Positions 15,787 to 25,213 of a stretch of DNA of 64,000 bases are shown piece after piece. Positions within the stretch are counted from its first letter, which is position 1. The number at the start of each line of letters is the position of its first letter. The notes under the pieces were generated by a model. That model searched no databases. It was given only the letters and a program-made list of their open reading frames with translations, and had not been told where the DNA came from. The DNA lies in contig NZ_MOBX01000014.1 of assembly GCF_003732425.1 (NCBI RefSeq), positions 920,816 through 984,815 of the forward strand, written 5' to 3'. Position numbers and translations under genes: made by a program. The DNA is from Pseudomonas fluorescens (GTDB taxonomy: Bacteria; Pseudomonadota; Gammaproteobacteria; Pseudomonadales; Pseudomonadaceae).

Positions 15787-16713
15787 ATGATTGGCATAAA
15801 AAGCATTGCGAGCTACGTTCCTGTAGCCGGCGTGGACAATTACGCACAAGGTGCAAAATTCGAGAAGGATGAAGAATTCATCCTTGGCAAGATCGGCTCG
15901 GCATTCCTGCCGCGCAAAGACGCTGAGCAAGAAACCTCTGATCTGTGCGTGGAAGCGGCCAATGCGCTGTTTGCCAGCAACCCGGAACTGAAACGTGAGT
16001 CGATCGACGCCTTGATCGTCGTCACCCAAAACGGTGACGAAGAAGGCCTGCCGCACACCGCTGCGATCGTGCAGGACAAACTCGGTCTGCCAACCAACGT
16101 GGCGGCGTTCGACATTTCCCTGGGCTGCTCCGGTTATGTCTATGGCATCTACGCGATCAAGGGCTTCATGGAGGCCGCCGGCCTGAAGAACGGCCTGCTG
16201 ATCACCGCCGACCCGTATTCGAAAATCGTTGACCCGGAAGACCGCAACACCACCATGCTGTTCGGCGATGCCGCCACTGCAACCTGGATGGGCGAAGATC
16301 CGACCTGGGCACTGGGCAAAGCCAAGTTCGGCACCGATGGCTCCGGTGCTCCGCACCTGAAAGTCACCGATGGCGTGTTCTTCATGAACGGTCGTCAGGT
16401 CTTCAACTTCGCGCTGCTCAAAGTTCCGGCGCACCTGCATGAGCTGCTCGATGATTCAGGCCTCAAGGCTGACGACATCGACGCCTTCTGTATTCACCAG
16501 GGCAGTGCGGCGATTGTCGATGCCGTGGCGCGGCGTTTCGAAGGCGAGCCGGAGAAGTTCATCAAGGACATGGTCGAGACCGGTAACACCGTGTCGTCGA
16601 GCATTCCCTTGCTACTGGAAAAACACGTCATCGATTCCGATTGGCAGCGTATTGCGCTGAGCGGGTTTGGTGTCGGTCTGTCGTGGGGCTCGGCGATCAT
16701 CTATCGTCCTTGA
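15787..16713 (+). CDS. 3-oxoacyl-ACP synthase III-like ketoacyl synthase
   Basis: A 308-residue thiolase-fold enzyme of the FabH family. The catalytic triad is complete: Cys114 (LGCSG), His237 (CIHQG) and Asn267 (TGNTV). The N-terminus MIGIKSIASYVPVAGVDN sets the start at 15787; the open frame runs further upstream but without family similarity. Comparable genes sit beside flagellin glycosyltransferases in P. syringae (known there as orf3). A supplier of a short acyl group for a glycan amino sugar is therefore likelier than the housekeeping FabH. It has its own terminator downstream and a 226-base upstream gap that may hold a promoter I could not identify. Confidence 0.82.
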   Translation: MIGIKSIASYVPVAGVDNYAQGAKFEKDEEFILGKIGSAFLPRKDAEQETSDLCVEAANALFASNPELKRESIDALIVVTQNGDEEGLPHTAAIVQDKLGLPTNVAAFDISLGCSGYVYGIYAIKGFMEAAGLKNGLLITADPYSKIVDPEDRNTTMLFGDAATATWMGEDPTWALGKAKFGTDGSGAPHLKVTDGVFFMNGRQVFNFALLKVPAHLHELLDDSGLKADDIDAFCIHQGSAAIVDAVARRFEGEPEKFIKDMVETGNTVSSSIPLLLEKHVIDSDWQRIALSGFGVGLSWGSAIIYRP

Positions 16714-16736
16714 GTCCGAGCAAAAACGGCGGATAC

Positions 16737-16776
16737 AAAAATAGCGTTCAAGGTTAACCTTGAACGCTATTTTTTT
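16737..16776 (+). terminator. rho-independent terminator after the ketoacyl synthase gene
   Basis: A perfect 38-base palindrome (arms 16737-16755 and 16756-16774, centre GGTT/AACC) ends in a T-run. Its A- and T-rich arm ends would let it work in both directions. It separates the synthase gene from the Maf-type gene. Confidence 0.85.
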
Positions 16777-16800
16777 GCCTGGAAGGGAGCGCGAGGCGCC

Positions 16801-18090
16801 ATGAGCGAGTTTTTTCAAGCCAATGCCGAGGTGTTGCAACGGCGTTGGCCGGCGCTGTTCGAGCGACTGATGGCTGAAGACAGTGCGGCCGTCCCGGCCC
16901 AATTGGTCGAGGGGCTTGGCTCGACGCTGAGCGTCAACGGTATTCAACTCACCAGTCGTCACGATCGCCTCCACGAAGCGCAGACTCAGGCGGGCAGTCT
17001 GCCCGACAAGGCGCAGTTGCACGTCTATGGCACCGGTCTCGGCGATTTACCCACTGTGCTGCTCGAGCGTGCGGGACTGCAGCGCCTGTACGTGCACATC
17101 CTCAATGGCGCGCTGTTTGCGCTGGTGCTGCAACTGCTCGATCAGCGGCAGTGGCTGGAAGATCCGCGTGTCGAGTTGTTTTACGCCGGCGATCATGCGG
17201 ATTTTTTCACGCCGTTTTTCGCTTTGCCTGCCGAGATGCTGCTGGCTGACGATTTCAACGCGAAGATCCGTGATCGGCTGGTCAATGAAGTCCATCTGGC
17301 GTTCAACAATCGCGAATTCGACGCGCAGTCGCCGTTCATTCAACAGCGCTTGCAGGACTGCCTGCCGGTACTGCTCGGCGATGACGATGTGGCGCAACTG
17401 TCTGGCTCCTGCACCGACCGGGAAATCTATGTGATCGCTACCGGTCCGACCCTGGAAGGGCACTTTGAACGATTGGCAGCCATTCGGGCGCAGGCTCAGC
17501 GGCCATTGTTCATCTGCGTCGACACGGCCTATCGGCCATTGCGTGAGCACGGAATCGCCCCGGATCTGGTGGTGACCATTGATCAGCGCATCAGCTTCCG
17601 TCATTTACCGTTCGAAGCGTCCGACGGTATTGCGCTGGTGTATTTGCCCATGAGTGATCCTGATGTTTTGCGTGCCTGGAAGGGCAAGCGCTACGGCGGT
17701 TACTCGGCCAGCCCGGTGTACGCCGGGTTGCGTGAACAGCATCCGCGGGCACTGCTGCACGTCGGCGGCAGCGTGATTCACCCGGCTGTGGATCTGGCCG
17801 TGAAAATGGGCGCGCCTCGCATCACGCTCTTTGGCGCTGACTTTGCCTTTCCGATGAACAAGACCCACGCCGGCTGGAGCGACGGCGATCTGGGGCCGCC
17901 GGTCAATCAGGCGCGGCATTGGGTGCGCGATGGCCATGGCCAGCGGGTCAGTACGCAGCTCAATTTCCGTGGTTATCTGTGTGTGCTGGAGCGCTACATT
18001 GCGGCGCATCCGCACGTTCAGTTTTTCAATAGCAGCAGGGCGGGTGCGCTGATCGCCGGGACGCAGTTCAATCAGGAGTTTGTGCAATGA
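16801..18090 (+). CDS. Maf-type motility accessory factor (DUF115/MptE-like glycosyltransferase)
   Basis: 429 residues of the 6-hydroxymethylpterin diphosphokinase MptE-like (DUF115) family. Flagellar Maf proteins of this family transfer pseudaminic acid to flagellin. Visible features are IYVIATGPTLEGHFERL, VTIDQRISFRHL and the LLHVGGSVIHPAVDLAVKMGAPRITLFGADFAF block typical of the central Maf domain. An upstream pseudaminate pathway and the adjacent fliC strongly support a flagellin glycosyltransferase role. Acceptor and sugar specificity are inferred. It follows a terminator by about 25 bases and overlaps the next small gene by four bases. Confidence 0.84.
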   Translation: MSEFFQANAEVLQRRWPALFERLMAEDSAAVPAQLVEGLGSTLSVNGIQLTSRHDRLHEAQTQAGSLPDKAQLHVYGTGLGDLPTVLLERAGLQRLYVHILNGALFALVLQLLDQRQWLEDPRVELFYAGDHADFFTPFFALPAEMLLADDFNAKIRDRLVNEVHLAFNNREFDAQSPFIQQRLQDCLPVLLGDDDVAQLSGSCTDREIYVIATGPTLEGHFERLAAIRAQAQRPLFICVDTAYRPLREHGIAPDLVVTIDQRISFRHLPFEASDGIALVYLPMSDPDVLRAWKGKRYGGYSASPVYAGLREQHPRALLHVGGSVIHPAVDLAVKMGAPRITLFGADFAFPMNKTHAGWSDGDLGPPVNQARHWVRDGHGQRVSTQLNFRGYLCVLERYIAAHPHVQFFNSSRAGALIAGTQFNQEFVQ

Positions 18091-18353
18091 CGGCGATGGA
18101 ACAATGCATCGGCGAATGCCGTCAGTGTGCGCAGTTGTTCCGGCTGGGGCGGGATGTCGAGGCCGGGTTGAGCATGGTCGATGTCTTCGAAGGCGCGCAG
18201 CAGTTGCTGCTTTCGGCCCCTGCTGATGTCCAGTTGCTGTGGGCGCAGGTGCTCACGCAAATGCTCGAATGTCAGGAGCGCCAGGACTGGCTGGGCCTGG
18301 CTGACTCTATGGAATACGAACTGGTGGATTTACTGGAAAGTGTTCCAGCCTGA
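18087..18353 (+). CDS. hypothetical 88-residue protein coupled to maf
   Basis: I do not recognise this protein. It is acidic and Leu/Gln-rich with two Cys near the N-terminus (CIGECRQC) and predicted to be helical. It starts at the ATG overlapping the maf stop (ATGA), so the two are likely co-translated. It ends 242 bases before fliC. The coupling suggests it works with the Maf protein, for example as a small partner or chaperone, but nothing in the sequence proves that. Confidence 0.7.
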   Translation: MTAMEQCIGECRQCAQLFRLGRDVEAGLSMVDVFEGAQQLLLSAPADVQLLWAQVLTQMLECQERQDWLGLADSMEYELVDLLESVPA

Positions 18354-18488
18354 GTGCGCCGACAGCACTGGCGCGCAGGTTTGCGCCGCAGTCGGTTTTA
18401 TGACGTCATTTTTCCACGGCTGACGTACTGCTAAGTCTTTGTTTTCTGGGGGGTGGCAGGGTGATGGCAAATTTTTTTCAAAAAGCCC

Positions 18489-18515
18489 TCAAGCAACCTG
18501 CAAACCCGACGATAA
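18489..18515 (+). promoter_or_regulatory. sigma-28 (FliA) promoter of fliC
   Basis: TCAAGCAA, an 11-base spacer and GACGATAA. This matches the FliA pattern TAAAGTTT-N11-GCCGATAA with the exact spacer and one mismatch in the -10 element. It lies about 80 bases before the fliC start, the usual place for flagellin promoters in Pseudomonas. Confidence 0.8.
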
Positions 18516-18595
18516 CTATTACGAAGGTTCTCTAGGCCATACCCGGCGGTTGCCAGGGCCGGAAGCCGCAGTACCCAACCAACGAGGAATTCGTC

Positions 18596-19447
18596 ATGGC
18601 TTTAACAGTAAACACCAACACCACGTCGTTGAACGTTCAGAAAAACCTGAACCGCGCTTCCGACGCTCTGTCGACTTCGATGCAGCGCCTGTCTTCCGGC
18701 CTGAAAATCAACAGCGCTAAAGACGACGCCGCTGGCCTGCAGATCTCGAACCGTATGTCTTCGCAGATCCGTGGTAACACCCAAGCCATCCAGAACGCCA
18801 ACGACGGTATCTCCGTTGCTCAGACCGCTGAAGGCGCTCTGCAAGCTACTACCGATATCCTGCAGCGTATGCGTGAACTGGCTGTTAAAGCACGTAACGG
18901 TACCAACGGCACTGCTGACCAGACCGCTACCAACTCCGAATTCGCTCAGATGTCCGACGAGATCACCCGTATCTCGGCTTCGACCAACCTGAACGGCAAA
19001 AACCTGCTGGACGGTTCGGCTGGTACTGTGACCCTGCAAGTGGGCGCAAACACCGGTTCGGCTAACCACATCGACCTGGTACTGAGCTCCAAGTTCGACG
19101 CCGTCAGCCTGTCGGTTGGTAGCGGTACTGTTGTTCTGACCGGTGCTTCCACTTCGGGCGCTGCGCAAAACATCGACAACGCGATCACTGCAATCGACGC
19201 CGCTATCGCTGCGATCGGTGCAACCCGCGCCAGCCTGGGTGCTTCGCAAAACCGTCTGACCAGCACCATCTCCAACCTGCAGAACATCACTGAAAACACC
19301 ACCGCTGCTCAGGGTCGTGTACAGGACACCGACTTCGCCGCAGAAACTGCTAACCTGACCAAGCAGCAAACTCTGCAGCAGGCTTCGACCTCCGTACTGG
19401 CTCAAGCCAACCAACTGCCTTCCGCTGTACTGAAGCTGCTTCAGTAA
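18596..19447 (+). CDS. fliC: flagellin
   Basis: The filament subunit, 283 residues. The conserved N-terminal D0/D1 region (ALTVNTNTTSLNVQKNLNRAS, then SGLKINSAKDDAAGLQIS) and C-terminal D1/D0 region (QASTSVLAQANQLPSAVLKLLQ) are intact. The central variable part is short, consistent with the compact flagellins of this group, and rich in Ser/Thr that could carry the glycan made by the upstream genes. The codon choice is noticeably uniform, as in highly expressed genes. GAGGAATT precedes the ATG. A sigma-28 promoter lies upstream and a terminator downstream. Confidence 0.98.
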   Translation: MALTVNTNTTSLNVQKNLNRASDALSTSMQRLSSGLKINSAKDDAAGLQISNRMSSQIRGNTQAIQNANDGISVAQTAEGALQATTDILQRMRELAVKARNGTNGTADQTATNSEFAQMSDEITRISASTNLNGKNLLDGSAGTVTLQVGANTGSANHIDLVLSSKFDAVSLSVGSGTVVLTGASTSGAAQNIDNAITAIDAAIAAIGATRASLGASQNRLTSTISNLQNITENTTAAQGRVQDTDFAAETANLTKQQTLQQASTSVLAQANQLPSAVLKLLQ

Positions 19448-19469
19448 TTCGGAATGAGTTTGAGCGGGG

Positions 19470-19500
19470 GAGTGCGCTTGTCGCGCTCTCTCGCTTTTTT
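19470..19500 (+). terminator. fliC terminator
   Basis: A 7-bp stem (19470-19476 with 19482-19488, one G-U pair) with a 5-base loop is followed by TCTCGCTTTTTT. It lies between fliC and flaG, so some read-through or a separate promoter must serve flaG. Confidence 0.65.
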
Positions 19501-19518
19501 CGTTAGGAGGTGATGGGC

Positions 19519-19878
19519 ATGGACATGAGCGTAAAGCTTAACGTGTCTTATCCGGCTCCCAAGCCAGCGACACCTGTTGCTGACAAGCCGTCAGAGACGC
19601 CAAAAGTTGCGCAGGCCGATGCGCCGGTCGCTGACAAGAAAAGTCAGGGCACGGATGACGCCAAGCTGAAACTGGCAGTGCAGGAGATCGAGAAGTTCGT
19701 CCAATCGATCAAGCGCAATCTGGAGTTCTCCATCGATGAACACTCCGGGAAGGTCATCGTCAAGGTGATCGCAAGCGAGACGGGTGAGGTCGTACGACAG
19801 ATTCCCTCCGCAGAAGCCCTCAAGCTGGCAGACAGCCTCGCCAATGCGAGCCACGTGTTGTTCGACGCCAAAGTCTGA
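19519..19878 (+). CDS. flaG: flagellar protein FlaG
   Basis: 119 residues of the FlaG family, which influences filament length in Pseudomonas and Vibrio. The Pro/Ala/Lys-rich N-terminus (about 10-45) precedes the conserved domain LEFSIDEHSGKVIVKVIAS...TGEVVRQIPSAEAL. The AGGAGGTG site at 19505-19512 fits the ATG at 19519 better than the ATG at 19513. Position between fliC and fliD is the standard one in this genus. Confidence 0.9.
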   Translation: MDMSVKLNVSYPAPKPATPVADKPSETPKVAQADAPVADKKSQGTDDAKLKLAVQEIEKFVQSIKRNLEFSIDEHSGKVIVKVIASETGEVVRQIPSAEALKLADSLANASHVLFDAKV

Positions 19879-19960
19879 TAGCTGGCATGAATAATGTTTG
19901 TACGTTCTCAGGACGCGGGTAACGGTCAAAAGAATGGCAACAATCTGAAGGGAGATGCAC

Positions 19961-21409
19961 ATGGCAAGTCCAATTCTACCGGGTTCCGGACTGGGTTCCG
20001 GCCTGGACATCGGCGCGATCGTGACCGCGCTGGTCAACGCCGACAAGTCTGCCAAGCAGACCCAGATCGACACTCAGACGAAAAGCAACTCGCTGAAGAT
20101 TTCCGGTGTTGGTTCGCTGAAAAGCGCACTGGCGGCGTACCAGAAGGCGATGACTGACCTCAACAAGGCGACGAGTCCGGCCTTTGCCGGTTTCACTGCA
20201 ACGTCGGATACGCCAGCGGTTGTCGGTGCAACATCGGACAAAACCGCCGTACCGGGTACTTACAGCGTTGTCGTGAACAATCTGGCCACCGGCTCGAAAG
20301 TCGCCAGTGCCGCATTTGCCGGCGGTGCCGCCAGTGCCATTCCGAGTGGTACTCTGAAAATCAGTCAGAATGGCATTGATTACAATGTTGAGATTCCGGC
20401 CAATGCCACCCTGCAGTCCACGCGGGATGCGATCAACACCGCGCAGGCCAGCAACGGTATTTCCGCCAACATCGTGACTGACAGTAGCGGTTCTTCGCGT
20501 CTGGTACTGAGCTCGAACAAGACGGGCGCGGGCATGGACCTGCAGGTCAGCGGTATCGCTGGTCTGGAAATCGACGGGACCCAGAAAATGGGTGCTTCCC
20601 CTGCAGCAGGGGCCTCTGGCGCTGTGGGTGAACTGGCTCAGGATGCAAGCCTGACCATCGACGGACTGGCTGTCACCAGCAAGACCAACACGGTGACGGG
20701 CGCCATCAGCGGCATGACGCTGAACCTGGTGACCCCCAGCCCTGTCGTCAATGGCAAGGCAACCGCCGCGACCGTTTCGGTCGCGACCAATACCGCTGGT
20801 ATCCAGACGTCGCTGCAGACGTTCATCGATGCCTATAACACCCTGAAGAAAACCGTCGACACTCTGTCCAAGGCCACGCCGGATGCCGATGGCAATCTGA
20901 CCGTTTCGGCGGCGTTCACCGGTGACTCGTTGCCGCGCTCGTTGATGGCTGACGTGCGTGCCCAACTGACCGATCCGGGTGCTGGCGGGCAAGGGCAATT
21001 GTCCGTGCTGTCGCAGATGGGTGTGCTGACTGACAGCAAAACCGGTTTGCTGACGCTCGACACGGCGGTGTTCAACAAGCGTATGGAACTGCCTGGCATG
21101 GCCGGTCAGGTTCAGCAGTTGTTCAGCGGTACCGACGCCAAAAATGGCCTGTTGGCGCGCATGAACGCGGCGGTTGATCCATACGTCAAGACCGGCGGCC
21201 TGCTCGATCAGCGCAGTTCAAACCTGACGAACATGACCACCTCCCTGCAAAAACAGCAGGCGGCTCTGGACTTGCGCGTTGATAACCTGACGAAGACGTT
21301 GACGGCCAAGTACAACGCCATGGACCTGTTGGTCGGGCAGATGAAAGCGACGGCGAGCAACATCACCTCGTTCTTCACCAGCCTGAACGCGCAGAAGTCT
21401 AGCAGCTGA
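19961..21409 (+). CDS. fliD: flagellar filament cap protein
   Basis: HAP2, the cap that guides flagellin polymerisation. 482 residues, with the N-terminal FliD domain (GSGLGSGLDIGAIVTALVNADK), the helical coiled segments expected at both ends, and the C-terminal FliD domain (about 240-470; TSLQTFIDAYNTLKKTVDTL, MTTSLQKQQAALDLRVDNL). I chose the ATG at 19961 because GAAGGGA (19947-19953) is correctly spaced; the ATG six bases earlier is too close. A strong terminator follows the gene. Confidence 0.96.
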   Translation: MASPILPGSGLGSGLDIGAIVTALVNADKSAKQTQIDTQTKSNSLKISGVGSLKSALAAYQKAMTDLNKATSPAFAGFTATSDTPAVVGATSDKTAVPGTYSVVVNNLATGSKVASAAFAGGAASAIPSGTLKISQNGIDYNVEIPANATLQSTRDAINTAQASNGISANIVTDSSGSSRLVLSSNKTGAGMDLQVSGIAGLEIDGTQKMGASPAAGASGAVGELAQDASLTIDGLAVTSKTNTVTGAISGMTLNLVTPSPVVNGKATAATVSVATNTAGIQTSLQTFIDAYNTLKKTVDTLSKATPDADGNLTVSAAFTGDSLPRSLMADVRAQLTDPGAGGQGQLSVLSQMGVLTDSKTGLLTLDTAVFNKRMELPGMAGQVQQLFSGTDAKNGLLARMNAAVDPYVKTGGLLDQRSSNLTNMTTSLQKQQAALDLRVDNLTKTLTAKYNAMDLLVGQMKATASNITSFFTSLNAQKSSS

Positions 21410-21427
21410 TCATGAGCTGACGACAGA

Positions 21428-21465
21428 AACCCGGCTACGCTTCATCGGCGTGCGCCGGGTTTTTG
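21428..21465 (+). terminator. fliD terminator
   Basis: Arms AACCCGGC (21428-21435) and GCCGGGTT (21454-21461) form an 8-bp stem followed by TTTTGTCTTTT. The loop is 18 bases. It separates fliD from fliS. Confidence 0.85.
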
Positions 21466-21539
21466 TCTTTTGCTCTAAAGTTCTGTGATTCGTTGGCGAT
21501 ACACTGGTTATACGAGTCATTGTGGCAATGAGGTAGAAC

Positions 21540-21938
21540 ATGAATCCGATGTTAGCCCTTCGGCAGTATCAGAAAGTCGGTGCACACGCTCAGACGTCCG
21601 AAGCGAGCCCGCACCGTCTGGTGCAAATGTTGATGGAAGGTGGTCTGGCCCGTATCGCTCAGGCCAAAGGCGCCATCGAGCGCAAGGACATTCCTGGCAA
21701 ATGCACTTCGATCAGCAAGGCGATTGGCATTGTCAGCGGCCTGCGTGAAGGTCTCGATCTGGAAAACAGCGCAGATACCCTGGCTGATCTGGACGGGCTG
21801 TACATCTACATGATGAAGCGCCTCGCCGAGGCGAATATCAGCAGCGACCCGCGCATTCTCGATGAGGTTGCAGGCTTGCTGAGCACGGTGAAAGAAGGCT
21901 GGGATGCCATCGCTCCTACGCCAGCGCCGCAGTTCTGA
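21540..21938 (+). CDS. fliS: flagellin export chaperone FliS
   Basis: FliS binds the flagellin C-terminus and prevents premature polymerisation in the cytoplasm. The 132 residues carry the family signature ASPHRLVQMLMEGGLARIAQAKGAIERKD near the N-terminus in a four-helix arrangement. The ATG follows GAGGTAGAAC. It follows the fliD terminator by about 75 bases, so it may have its own promoter; I saw no convincing one. Confidence 0.95.
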   Translation: MNPMLALRQYQKVGAHAQTSEASPHRLVQMLMEGGLARIAQAKGAIERKDIPGKCTSISKAIGIVSGLREGLDLENSADTLADLDGLYIYMMKRLAEANISSDPRILDEVAGLLSTVKEGWDAIAPTPAPQF

Positions 21939-21949
21939 AGGAGATCGTC

Positions 21950-22246
21950 ATGAGTCTTGTATTGCAGCGAATCGCCGATACCCGTGAAGCGTTGGTCAGT
22001 GCCTTGGCCGAACGCAACTGGGAAGCCATTGGCGAGCTGGATCTGGCTTGCCGTTCCTGCATGGAAGACGTCATGGCGGAAGCTGCGCTGGATGAGGTCG
22101 CGTTGCGCGATAATCTTGAGGAGTTGCTCCATGTCTACAAGGAGCTTCTTGAGGTGGCCATGGGTGAGCGGCAAGCGATAGCCAACGAGATGTCGCAGAT
22201 CACCCAAGCGCAAAAGGCGGCAAAGGTTTACCATCTGTTTGGTTAA
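21950..22246 (+). CDS. fliT: FliT-like flagellar chaperone
   Basis: 98-residue helical protein, 11 bases after fliS with AAGGAGAT before its ATG. Position between fliS and fleQ and size match the FliT-type export chaperone for the cap protein (also called FleP or PA1096-like in Pseudomonas). Sequence conservation in this family is low, so the call rests mainly on context. Residues such as TREALVSALAERNWEAIGELD and the acidic central helix fit the fold. Confidence 0.75.
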   Translation: MSLVLQRIADTREALVSALAERNWEAIGELDLACRSCMEDVMAEAALDEVALRDNLEELLHVYKELLEVAMGERQAIANEMSQITQAQKAAKVYHLFG

Positions 22247-22418
22247 TTAACCCCCAGTTAATCCAAACATGTGCGCCATAAATTTGACTGTGCACGGTTT
22301 TTTGACTTAACTAGTGGCTGTTTTCAGATTTCAGGCGTCTACAGGCACATGGTGTCCTGCAAGCGTCTCGCTTGCCCCTAATTCCGGGCATTGAGTTGAC
22401 TAGGGAAGTTGCTATTGC

Positions 22419-23894
<1,476 letters not shown>

Positions 23895-23906
23895 CGCCTG
23901 TTTTTC

Positions 23907-23935
23907 AACTGCTTCATTTATAAGCAGTTTTTTTT
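23907..23935 (+). terminator. fleQ terminator
   Basis: AACTGCTT/AAGCAGTT stem (23907-23914 and 23922-23929) with a 7-base loop and a run of T. The T-run ends exactly where the sigma-54 site of fleS begins. Confidence 0.85.
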
Positions 23936-23951
23936 AGGCACGGGTATTGCT
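23936..23951 (+). promoter_or_regulatory. sigma-54 promoter of fleSR
   Basis: AGGCAC-N5-TTGCT, with GG and GC ten bases apart. It is 53 bases ahead of fleS and abuts the fleQ terminator. FleQ-dependent sigma-54 expression of fleSR is established in P. aeruginosa. Confidence 0.8.
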
Positions 23952-24004
23952 ACAGCCCTCGTAACGTTCCGTTTAACTGACGGTCAGCCAAGCGAGAAAG
24001 CACA

Positions 24005-25213
24005 ATGCCCCACGCCCAGATGTCTTCTGCCTCCAGTCCCGAGGGGCAGCCGTCCTCCGTAGAGCAGGCAAGCCGACAGGGCCTGGAGCAGGCATTCGAG
24101 CTGTTCAGCCAGATGTCCAGCCAACTGACGGACTCCTACAGCATGCTTGAAGCGCGGGTGACCGAGCTCAAGGGCGAGCTGGCGGTGGTCAGTGCTCAGC
24201 GCATGCAGGAGCTGGCGGAAAAAGAACGCTTGGCCAACCGCCTGCAAAACCTCCTTGATCTGTTGCCCGGTGGCGTCATCGTTATCGACGGTCACGGCAT
24301 GGTTCGTGAAGCCAATCCAGCCGCCATTGAGCTGCTCGGTTTGCCGCTTGAGGGCGAGTTGTGGCGCCATGTGATTGCGCGCTGCTTTGCCCCGCGTGAA
24401 GACGACGGTCATGAAATTTCCCTGAAAAATGGTCGACGCCTGTCGATTGCCACCCGCTCGCTGGACGCCGAGCCGGGGCAATTGGTCCTGCTCAACGACC
24501 TGACAGAAACCCGTCATCTGCAAGATCAACTGGCACGCCACGAGCGCTTGTCCTCGCTGGGCCGTATGGTCGCCTCGCTGGCCCATCAGATCCGCACGCC
24601 GCTGTCCGCCGCTTTGCTCTACGCCAGTCATTTGACTGAGCAGGAGTTGCCGGTCGCCACCCAGCAGCGCTTCGCCGGGCGCCTGAAAGAGCGCCTGCAC
24701 GAGCTCGAGCACCAAGTGCGCGACATGCTGGTGTTCGCTCGCGGTGAGTTGCCACTGACCGATCGCCTCACCCCGAATACCTTGATGCAGGCACTGCAAG
24801 CAGCGGCGCTGACGCATGTGCAGGATCTGCCTATCCGCTGGCAGTGCGACAGTCATGCCGGCGAGCTGCTGTGCAATCGCGACACGCTGGTCGGAGCGCT
24901 GTTGAACCTGATCGAAAACGCCATTCAGGCCAGTGCCGGCGACGTCCGCCTGAAAGTGCATTGCTACACCCGCGACAACAACCTGCGCCTGAGTATTAGT
25001 GACAATGGCAGCGGCATCGAGCCCGCGGTTCTGGCGCGGCTCGGCGAGCCATTTTTTACCACCAAAGTCACCGGCACCGGTCTGGGCCTGACCGTGGTCA
25101 AGGCTGTGGCCCGGGCACATCAGGGAGAATTGCGGCTGCGTTCGCGAGTCGGGCGCGGCACATGCGCGCAGGTGATCCTGCCGCTGTTTTCCGCTGTACA
25201 GGGAGCTGAGTGA
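24005..25213 (+). CDS. fleS: two-component sensor kinase FleS
   Basis: Cytoplasmic histidine kinase that phosphorylates FleR to turn on the middle flagellar genes. 402 residues without transmembrane segments: a helical N-terminus (about 20-80), a PAS domain (about 80-170; DLLPGGVIVIDGHGMVREAN), HisKA with His194 in SLAHQIRTPLSA, and an HATPase (ENAIQAS, DNGSGIEP, GTGLGLTVVKAV). It overlaps fleR by four bases. Confidence 0.95.
   Translation: MPHAQMSSASSPEGQPSSVEQASRQGLEQAFELFSQMSSQLTDSYSMLEARVTELKGELAVVSAQRMQELAEKERLANRLQNLLDLLPGGVIVIDGHGMVREANPAAIELLGLPLEGELWRHVIARCFAPREDDGHEISLKNGRRLSIATRSLDAEPGQLVLLNDLTETRHLQDQLARHERLSSLGRMVASLAHQIRTPLSAALLYASHLTEQELPVATQQRFAGRLKERLHELEHQVRDMLVFARGELPLTDRLTPNTLMQALQAAALTHVQDLPIRWQCDSHAGELLCNRDTLVGALLNLIENAIQASAGDVRLKVHCYTRDNNLRLSISDNGSGIEPAVLARLGEPFFTTKVTGTGLGLTVVKAVARAHQGELRLRSRVGRGTCAQVILPLFSAVQGAE

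Noticed and set aside
19883..19900. possible sigma-54 site before fliD (TGGCAT followed by ATGTT)
   Set aside because: The GG-N10-GC rule fails; the -12 half reads GT where GC is required.
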